IMG/VR virus record: IMGVR_UViG_3300024324_000889
Location: 1 to 46,387 of that record
Source of the DNA: a virus
DNA length: 46,387 nt
Strand: one strand, 5' to 3'
In this document: positions 35,517-43,800 of the stretch, one piece after another
Layout: every line of letters begins with the position of its first letter
How positions within the stretch are numbered: the stretch's first letter is position 1
Made by a program: the position numbers and the translations under genes
Notes under the pieces: model-generated
Database searches by the model: none
Told to the model about the DNA's origin: nothing
What the model saw: the letters and a program-made list of their open reading frames with translations, nothing else

Positions 35517-36278
35517 ATGAAGGAATATCACTACACTTATATAATAAACAACATGTCTAATAAGAAGTATTATATTGGAGTTAGATCTAGCAATGATCTG
35601 CCACATAGAGATATTGGATATAGATACTTTAGTTCGAGCCACGATAAGCAATTTATGATCGAGCAAAAAGAAAACCCTGAAAATTTTTGATATTCGGTTT
35701 TAGAAATTTTCAGGACAAGGAAGCAGGCAAATAGAGCTGAAACAAATCTTCATGAAAAGCTGGATGTTCAAAATGATAAGATGTGTTATAATATTTCTAA
35801 TGCATCTGGAGACTGAGTCATGAATGATAAAGCAAAGAAAAATATTAGCATAGCACTTACCGGTCGGAAGTTATCAATTGAGCATCGAAATAATATAAGT
35901 TTGGGAAGTCTAAATCACACAGTGACAGAGCAAACTAAAAAAAAGATTAGTAATAAGAACAAAGGTCATGCCGTAACCGATGCTACAAAATTAAAAATTA
36001 GTAAATCATCAATTGGAAGAACCTTGTCAAAAGAGACAAGACGGAAAATCAGTAAGTCTCGGATAGGAATGAAGCACTCGGAAGACACAAAAGCAAAGCT
36101 TAGTACAAGTGCACAAAATCGCAAACCACCTACAGCAAATACAAAAAGTAAGATTGGTAAATCATTAGCTGGAATAAAACAAGAGTTAGCGATATGCCCT
36201 CATTGTGGTAAAGAGGGCGGAGTTAATGCAATGAAAAGATATCACTTTAATAACTGTAAGCATAAGGAAGTTAAGTAG
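35517..36278 (+). CDS. GIY-YIG homing endonuclease with NUMOD-like repeats (2 in-frame TGA = Trp)
   Basis: 253 aa with TGA at 35688-35690 (NF-W-YSV) and 35814-35816 (SGD-W-VMND) read as Trp. The N-terminal nuclease has YTYIINN and KKYYIGVRS, the GIY-YIG core, and ANRAETNLHEKL with the likely metal-binding Glu. Residues about 105-215 carry repeated SxxTKxKIS-type motifs (EQTKKKISNKNKG, KETRRKISKSRIG, EDTKAKLS), DNA-contacting NUMOD3-like elements. A CPHCGKEGG zinc motif lies near the end. It is free-standing between genes, with no intron seen, and should cut a related phage genome. The start is uncertain. Confidence 0.85.
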
Positions 36279-36518
36279 ATGAAAATTGATAAAAACGACA
36301 TGTGGTCTGTCAAGGAGCATGGATTGATCGTGGGTTTCTGTTACTATGTTGAAATAGAGGAGCTTGAAAAGAAATTACAGAAATTTAAGCCCGAATTATA
36401 CAACACTCATTATAAGCCTTTTCGTAAGAAACTCAAGCAGAAAGGTGTAACACTATTCTTCGATAAACAGCATCAGTATGATGTTGAAAAGGAAATCCGC
36501 AAGTTCAAAAATGGTTAA
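36279..36518 (+). CDS. hypothetical protein (79 aa)
   Basis: 79 aa immediately after the endonuclease TAG, overlapping the primase start by 8 nt. Basic, with an EELEKKLQKFKPELY helix. Trp codon TGG. Its coupling to the primase suggests a replication-related role, otherwise unknown. Confidence 0.65.
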   Translation: MKIDKNDMWSVKEHGLIVGFCYYVEIEELEKKLQKFKPELYNTHYKPFRKKLKQKGVTLFFDKQHQYDVEKEIRKFKNG

Positions 36519-37458
36519 CAATCCTGAAGCACTCAAACGGATACTTACATTAACATATGGAGAAAGCGATGGCATATCGAAAAACGGTGACCTCGCTTTC
36601 TTCTGTCCATTTTGTAACCATCACAAGAAGAAGCTCAATGTAAATATCAACACAGGCTTCTGGCATTGCTGGGTTTGTCAAAATGGATCCAAGTCAATAC
36701 TATCACTACTCAAGAAAACTGGCAAATCAGGAATCATTCAGGAAGTTGTAAAGCTTCTTGATAAGCGTTCTCAAAGCTTTGTCAAATATGACGATGGTAA
36801 ATCATCAGAGCAACAGATATTTCTACCCAAGGAATACAAATCCCTATCAAAACATTCACGATCACCAGAATTTAGACAAGCATGGCATTATCTGAAGTCA
36901 AGAAATTTTACTGAAACTCTTGTCAATCGATACAATATTGGTTATTGCACTGAAGGTAAATATAGGAATCGCTTGATCATCCCATCTTACAGTGAGTCTG
37001 GTGTCGTTAATTATTTCGTTGCCCGAACATATTATCTGGATGAAGAAATTAAGAAATATGACAATCCAGTAGCACCTAAGGACATTGTTCCATTTGAATT
37101 ATATACATCATGGGCATTTCCAGTGATCCTCGTTGAAGGTGTATTCGATGCAATGAAGATAGACAGGAACGCAATACCAATCTTGGGTAATTCCATTGGT
37201 GATGCAATAATTGAAAAATTACTTAATGAGGGAGTAAGGCAGGTATATTTAGCTTTAGATGCTGATGCTATGAGGTTTGTTTATCGAGAGATTATGAAGC
37301 TTATTGAGGCCGGCATACAGGTCCAGATAGTAGAACTACCTTTGGACAAAGACCCAGGTGAGATGGAGCAGCATGAATTTCTTAAATTAATTGATTCAGC
37401 TGTAGCAACGACTGACCTGAAAACAAAAATGAGATTTAAAATGATGAGCAGAGGTTAG
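36511..37458 (+). CDS. DNA primase (zinc-finger + TOPRIM)
   Basis: 315 aa; ATG 36511 is chosen since the longer frame overlaps the previous gene. N-terminal zinc finger CPFCNHH (C32, C35) and CWVC (C53, C56) is of the DnaG/gp61 type. The catalytic TOPRIM has VEGVFDAM (V208-E209-G210), a GNSIGD loop and ALDADAMR (D250, D252). It would make RNA primers with a DnaB-like helicase not in this window. All Trp codons are TGG, consistent with early expression. Confidence 0.9.
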   Translation: MVNNPEALKRILTLTYGESDGISKNGDLAFFCPFCNHHKKKLNVNINTGFWHCWVCQNGSKSILSLLKKTGKSGIIQEVVKLLDKRSQSFVKYDDGKSSEQQIFLPKEYKSLSKHSRSPEFRQAWHYLKSRNFTETLVNRYNIGYCTEGKYRNRLIIPSYSESGVVNYFVARTYYLDEEIKKYDNPVAPKDIVPFELYTSWAFPVILVEGVFDAMKIDRNAIPILGNSIGDAIIEKLLNEGVRQVYLALDADAMRFVYREIMKLIEAGIQVQIVELPLDKDPGEMEQHEFLKLIDSAVATTDLKTKMRFKMMSRG

Positions 37459-37459
37459 A

Positions 37460-40400
37460 ATGAAATCACAAAGACAATGGAAAAGGGTAGCTCATATATC
37501 CGATATTCATATTAGAACTATTGCTAGACAAGGCGAATATAAAGCTGTATTTGAAAAGCTTTTTCTATCGTTGAGGAACGAAGCAGTTGATGCCGTTATC
37601 ATTACCGGTGATACCGTCCATGGGAAGACTCAAATGTCACCAGAGCTTATAGAGATGCTATATTTCTTGTTTGAAAATCTTAATAAATTAGGCATCAAAA
37701 TCATCATAATCCCGGGCAATCATGACGCATCCTTATCAAATCTATCAAGAACTGATGCACTTTCACCAGTTCTGATGCTATCCGAGTTTAAAAACATAGA
37801 TTATTTGCGCGATACTGGAGTGTATAACTATGGAGATGTAGACATATATCACTATTCTGTATTCCAAGATAAATCTACATTCGATACAACAATACAAAAT
37901 CCTGACAACACTAATATTGCATTATACCATGGGCCGATTAATGGATCTCAAAATGAATTTCAATTCACATTTGAATCTAATATGACAGCCGGATTTTTTA
38001 GACCATTTGATTTTACAATGCTAGGTGATATTCACATGAGGCAATGTCTTCAGGAAGAGAATCCCATCTGGTATGCTGGAAGTCTTATTCAGCAGAATTA
38101 TGGTGAAGAGGTTGAGAAGGGATATCTAATTTGGGATCTCACAGACAAATCTGTAGAATTCATAAAGATTGAAAACGATAATGCCTTTCATACTCTATAT
38201 GCTAAGAATAATATTCTGGAAGATAAGATCTTTCTTGCATCCAGTCCAAGGGTGAGACTATATTTCGATAAGCTTTCAATGTCAAGGCTTGAGGAAATCA
38301 AATCAGAAGTGGTGCAAAAATATGGTGCAATAGAGATTATTCCCCATGAAGTGGAGGGGCTTCTCGAAACAGATTTGAAAGATGAATTTGAAGATTCAGA
38401 TTTCTATGATATTGCTGTGCAGAATAAGTTGATTAAAGAATACCTGCGAACTCGATATCCATCATTAACAAAAAAAGAGACTGAAAAGATTATTGAAGTC
38501 AATTCTGATATTGAGCATATTGTTAAAGAGGATCCTACATATTCAGATAAGAAATCTATGTCAAGATGGACTCTTGGACATATGCAATTTGATAACTTCT
38601 TCACATTTGGAGAAGACAATAGAATTAATTTCAAAGACCTGACTGGGATCACTGGAATCCTTGGTGCAAATGCTCAAGGAAAATCATCCATCTTAGAAAC
38701 AATTACATTTGCCATATTTGGCACAACCTCAAAGCAGTTAAGTCTTGCTCAGTTGGTTAATAACCAAAAAGATAAGGCAAAGGTCTATATTACTTTGGAA
38801 TCGGACGGTCAACTGTACGAAGTTGAACGCAAACTAAAAGTCCATGAGAAGGCAGGGAAGAGGGGAGCGTCTCAGACGCTTACATTCAACAGAATTGATA
38901 AGGATCAGGGTGCTCTGCTAGAAGAATTGAACGGTGACGATAAGAATGCGACTGAAAAGAACATTAGGGAGATATTCGGAACGTCTGACGACTTCTTAAA
39001 TACAGCAATGATAGCACAGAACAACTGGGCATCCTTCATTAAGAGCAAAGATACCAATCGGAAGAATATTTTGATGAGCTTCCTTGACCTTACAGCATTT
39101 GATAGGAAACACAAGGTTGCCAACAAGATTAATAACGACAATATAACTGTATTGAAGGAGCTAAATAAGGACGATCTATCCTCTCAACTGGCTGGGACTA
39201 ATAAGGAAATTGTTAAAGCCACAACAGGAATTAGTAATCGTAGGGGAGATGGAGCGGCATATAAAGTAATTGCTAGAGATATACAGAAGGAAAAAGATGC
39301 TCTACAGGCTCAGGTCCGTGCTGTTAAAGGGAAAGAGATTGATGTTCCCAATCAGGAAAATACAATTGAAGCCCACAAGACATCTATTAAAAAACTAGGT
39401 GTAGAAGCACAAGATCTTGATAAGCTACGTCGGACCAAACGAAGAGAATCTCTTGATATGGTAGATGAAATTTTCAATCTTGCAATCGAAAGCGAAACTG
39501 CTGCTGAGAAATTAGCAGAGGTGACCAAGACAAATGATGCTGATCGAACAAATGAATCATTGACCTGGGGCACTAAGGATATGCAATTCCGTCGGCTTGC
39601 TTCAACTCGACAAGAATCAATCATGGAATTTACATCAATCATTATGGGACTTGAGTCTAAAATAATGCTCAAAGAGCAAGAGATTAAAGTAAATAAGAAA
39701 AATCAAGAATTGATTACTGATGATTTTGTTGAACATGACGTTTGTTCTAAATGCATACTTGTAAAATTTGCCCTCGATGCTAGAGGTGGTGAAGAGAAAT
39801 TAAACAATGAATTAGTAGCACTAAACAATGAGATTATCAGCGAGACAGCTTTACGTGAGAAGGAACGATCAGCATTGGCACTAATAGAAGAAGATCATCA
39901 AAAAGCAAATGACATATTTGATGGAAGAATTGAGGAGCTTGATAAAGAAATAGAATCTGTAAGAGTCTTATCTGAATCAACTAGAAGATTGGTTGAGGAA
40001 AATCAATCCAATCAAGACACTCTCAGTGCTCAGGCAGAATTGCTCGAATCTAAGGTACAAACAAAGATTGCCGAGGCAAGAAGTATAGGTCAGCAGATCA
40101 AAGCCATACAGGCTGAAATTGCTCTATATAAAGAAAATCAAAAGACCATAGAACAGAATAAATCATTGATGTCATTGATTGAAACAAAGCAAAACAAAAT
40201 TGATGAAGCCAATAAGTTCTATGAAATTGAACATGAGAAAGAAATGGAATTCACAAACAACTTGGCCATGTATAAAGAACGAAGAGACAATATCTCTGAA
40301 AAAATGGATCAAGTCAAGGAGAAGAGGATCATTACAGATCGATATTCATATTACTTGGCAGCCGTCCATCGTAATGGAATCCCATCTGATATTATTAGTA

Positions 40401-40825
40401 ATGCCCTTCATAAGGTCAATTTTGAAATATCAAGATTGCTAGATTCAGTGGTGAATTTCCAATTGAATATTGTAGATGACAATGATAAGATTGGTGTCTA
40501 TCTGAAATATGTGGATGGAGAGTTAATTCCAGTGGAAGCAGCCTCCGGTATGGAATCTATTATGAGTGAGATTGCTATTCGTAATGCTCTGCTCAAGATA
40601 TCAATGAAACCCAAACCAACACTAATTGCTATTGATGAAGGATTCTCTGCATTGGATTCTGAAACACAAGCATCTCTACACAGCATGTTTACTGTATTAA
40701 GATCGGCATTCAGAAATACATTTATCATCAGTCATATCGAACAACTGAAAGACTATATGGATAATAATATTGATCTTAGGAAAGAAAATAACGAAACACA
40801 TATAGGAAACATCAGCACACTATAA
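37460..40825 (+). CDS. fused SbcD-SbcC (Mre11-Rad50; gp47-gp46) recombination nuclease-ATPase
   Basis: 1121 aa in one reading frame. Residues 1-340 are an Mre11/SbcD phosphoesterase: HISDIHIR (D15, H17), ITGDTVHG, IPGNHDAS, LYHGPING and MLGDIHMRQ. Residues about 370-1121 are a Rad50/SbcC ATPase: Walker A GANAQGKSS (402-410), long coiled-coil arms around a zinc hook CSKC (762-765), then AASGMESIMSEIA (signature) and LIAIDEGFSALD (Walker B/D-loop, D1059, E1060). T4 encodes these as gp47 and gp46 separately. It processes DNA ends for recombination-dependent replication and host DNA degradation. No TGA codon occurs in this long ORF; all six Trp are TGG. Confidence 0.93.
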   Translation: MKSQRQWKRVAHISDIHIRTIARQGEYKAVFEKLFLSLRNEAVDAVIITGDTVHGKTQMSPELIEMLYFLFENLNKLGIKIIIIPGNHDASLSNLSRTDALSPVLMLSEFKNIDYLRDTGVYNYGDVDIYHYSVFQDKSTFDTTIQNPDNTNIALYHGPINGSQNEFQFTFESNMTAGFFRPFDFTMLGDIHMRQCLQEENPIWYAGSLIQQNYGEEVEKGYLIWDLTDKSVEFIKIENDNAFHTLYAKNNILEDKIFLASSPRVRLYFDKLSMSRLEEIKSEVVQKYGAIEIIPHEVEGLLETDLKDEFEDSDFYDIAVQNKLIKEYLRTRYPSLTKKETEKIIEVNSDIEHIVKEDPTYSDKKSMSRWTLGHMQFDNFFTFGEDNRINFKDLTGITGILGANAQGKSSILETITFAIFGTTSKQLSLAQLVNNQKDKAKVYITLESDGQLYEVERKLKVHEKAGKRGASQTLTFNRIDKDQGALLEELNGDDKNATEKNIREIFGTSDDFLNTAMIAQNNWASFIKSKDTNRKNILMSFLDLTAFDRKHKVANKINNDNITVLKELNKDDLSSQLAGTNKEIVKATTGISNRRGDGAAYKVIARDIQKEKDALQAQVRAVKGKEIDVPNQENTIEAHKTSIKKLGVEAQDLDKLRRTKRRESLDMVDEIFNLAIESETAAEKLAEVTKTNDADRTNESLTWGTKDMQFRRLASTRQESIMEFTSIIMGLESKIMLKEQEIKVNKKNQELITDDFVEHDVCSKCILVKFALDARGGEEKLNNELVALNNEIISETALREKERSALALIEEDHQKANDIFDGRIEELDKEIESVRVLSESTRRLVEENQSNQDTLSAQAELLESKVQTKIAEARSIGQQIKAIQAEIALYKENQKTIEQNKSLMSLIETKQNKIDEANKFYEIEHEKEMEFTNNLAMYKERRDNISEKMDQVKEKRIITDRYSYYLAAVHRNGIPSDIISNALHKVNFEISRLLDSVVNFQLNIVDDNDKIGVYLKYVDGELIPVEAASGMESIMSEIAIRNALLKISMKPKPTLIAIDEGFSALDSETQASLHSMFTVLRSAFRNTFIISHIEQLKDYMDNNIDLRKENNETHIGNISTL

Positions 40826-40844
40826 TAAACTTATTTCCTTGGAT

Positions 40845-40883
40845 TATATTTATATAATATGAGTATAATCTAAGGAGATGATA
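40845..40883 (+). promoter_or_regulatory. late-type promoter L8 of the tail fibre gene
   Basis: TATATTTAT at 40845-40853, 30 nt before the GTG at 40884, with TAAGGAG between. Confidence 0.75.
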
Positions 40884-43800
40884 GTGGGTACCACATTAAC
40901 TGCATTAAACAAAGCTGATCTAAAACTAAACTTTGAAAAATCCCCCATTGATAAGATTCTTGATGAAAATCCATTTTCTAAATATTTTAGAATTTTTGGC
41001 GTCAAGGAAGAGTCATATGGTTTAGGGCGACATTCGTTCATACTTTATGGATCAGAAGGATTAGTTAGAAATTCAGACATACAAATTGAAATTCTTGATG
41101 TCAATGGACAACCAATTGTTGTTCGTGCCGTAGATGCTGCGTCTAATAGTCCAGGGTGGAGAGTTTGATTTACAATCACAGAATTGCATACCGCCGGACC
41201 TGCTACAATATCAGTTGTTGGATCAGCAGATTTAAGAGAGTTTGACATCGAATCAGGTCTTCGAGGATCTGAATACAATGTAATGTGAAACCGAATCATT
41301 GCAGTTAATCCTACCCTACCAAATAGATCTGACATTGTATTCCAAGAAGCACCAGATTTTACAGCCGTAGAAACAATCCAGACAGACGCAGATAATCCCT
41401 TAAAGAATAGAAGCTTTGCACAAATAGCATTTAATGATCTAGAGACATACTCTGGATTTGTTGAAGCCATTGATGTATTCTTACTTTCATCAGGCTCAGT
41501 GTCAGTTGACGCAGATGAGACGAAATGACAAAGTCTCGGAAAAGTTCCAGTGACAGGATCAAGCGTTGGCGTCAATCCTAATTCATTTAGTTTTAAAATT
41601 GCAGTTCCTACAGAGCGTGAAGATGACATTCTCACATTTAAGACGAGATTCTTAAATCCATTTGGCGAGTATGCTAAAGTTAATGAGTCTGGATCTGTCT
41701 ATGAGGTAACATCTTCAGAAACAAATTTTGCTGGTGCCAATACATATGCACTTTCAGCTTCTATGGTCGGAGAAGGTCTTATTACTGGATCACTATACGC
41801 ATCTAATGCTTTAGGTTCTGGAATTGAGATCGCTGGTAAAACATCAGGTTATATGCGTTCAGTTGGATATGAGGGATTCTTATCAGCCTCAATGAGCCTT
41901 GCTTCTCCCGGATTCATGATGTATTCAGGTGCTGTTTTACCAGCGTCAGGTGATTCATATGACGGAGTTGGTCTCGAACTTGTTTCAGACAATGGGTACT
42001 TAAGATTTAGTACAAATCCAAGCAGATTTGAAGTTGTGGCTGACTCATTCTTTGTTGGAGATTATGATTCTCAATATATTTCTGGATCAAGTGGTACGAT
42101 TGTAATTAGCTCATCTGGATTCTATTTGGATCCAAATGGTAATGTGTTTATCTCGGGTTCAATCTCTGCCTCTGCTGGATATATTGGTGGATGACAAATT
42201 GTTACTGGAGCACTATATAATTTAACGGCATCTGACTATGTTGGGATGTCAACCGCTGGTGATACAAGATTTTTTGCTGGTGCATCATCATTAGCAAATT
42301 CAGGCTCTGGTGTTTTCAATGTGAAATCAACTGGAGAGATAACAGGATCTGATGTACTATTTACAGGCGGAAAAATTGCATCATTTAATCTAACCAACGA
42401 TGCATTCTATACTTCAAACTTTTTCATTAGTAGTTCTGCAACAGGCAATGACTATTTTATAAGCTCGTCTAATTTTAATATAAAAGCAAGTGGAGACATC
42501 ACTGGATCATCTGCACTATTTGATGGCAGCATTTATGTAACTGGGACAGGTACAATTGGTGGATTTTCACTATTGGCTGACGAAATTAAATCTTCAAATG
42601 ACTATTTACGATTAAAGTCTAGTGGTCAGATTACTGGTTCAAATGTTCAATTCACAGGTGGAGATATCGGTGGTTGGACAATTGATTCTGGAAGTTTGTA
42701 CAATGATTCAGAAACGACTAATATATATTTAAGCAGTGAAAATACTAATTGAGCTAACATTAGTGATAATACTGTATATCTTGGAAGAATTCAAGGGAAT
42801 TATAATGCTCTTGCTATTAAAAAGGATGCTACTCATTATATTCTTATGGGTCAAAATGATGCTGGTTCTGGATTTATTCAAGGATATAGTGGTAGTGCAA
42901 TATTTGATTTACGAACAGATACTTCGTCTTCTATTGCTGGTTGGACATTTGATGATTCATCTTTAGGTGGAACAAATCTTACAATGTATTCAAGTGGACT
43001 TATTGAGACAAATGATTTTGTAAGTGGATTAAAGGGATGGAGAATTGATCAGACAGGACTTGCAGAATTTGATAATGCTGTGATTAGAGGATCTCTATCA
43101 ACCGTTTCATTCGATAAGCAAACTATCAATGCTGTTGGTGGACAATTATGAGTAGCTAACTCAACTGTAGTTAGTGGAAGTGCTGTTGGAATTTCTGATG
43201 TTACTATGAGTGTTGCAAACGCCAGTGGATTTGAGCCAACAGAATATATGATCGTCAAGAAAGTATCTGAAACTGGATTTAGTGAAGAGGTTGTAACAAT
43301 AGTTAGTGCGTCGGTTGACAATCTAACAACTGGTGCAGGTCGACTTATGGTAACAAGAGGAACCAGTGGATCGGCGGCTGCATATGAAGAGGGACAGGTT
43401 CTTGTTTCAACAGGAAAATTAAACACGGGATACATCAAGCTAAATGCAAGTCCGGCTGATACTTCAACTCCATATATAGACATTATTGAGCGAACTGGCT
43501 CTGCTTATGCTGATACAGATTTAAAAGCTAGACTTGGAGATCTAAGTGGATTAGCAGTAGGGCTTGTGGGAACCGATCCTGGGTATGGATTATATTCACA
43601 AAATGTATTTTTAACTGGAACAATCAATGCTCCTCTAGGACATATTGGAGGATGGCAAATTGGTAGTGCTTTTATAAGCTCATCTGACAATTCTGTTCTT
43701 TTAAATTCATCAACTCCCAACATTGCATTAGGAACTAATTCTCATTTAATGAATATGACAACAGGCACTGGTGTCTACATGGATGGAGCCGGTAATTTTA

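Noticed and set aside
41045-41635. A 196-aa minus-strand ORF, and others at 43049-43483 and 39352-39672
   Set aside because: They lie opposite well-supported long genes, lack ribosome binding sites, and their low-complexity composition is the shadow of the coding strand.
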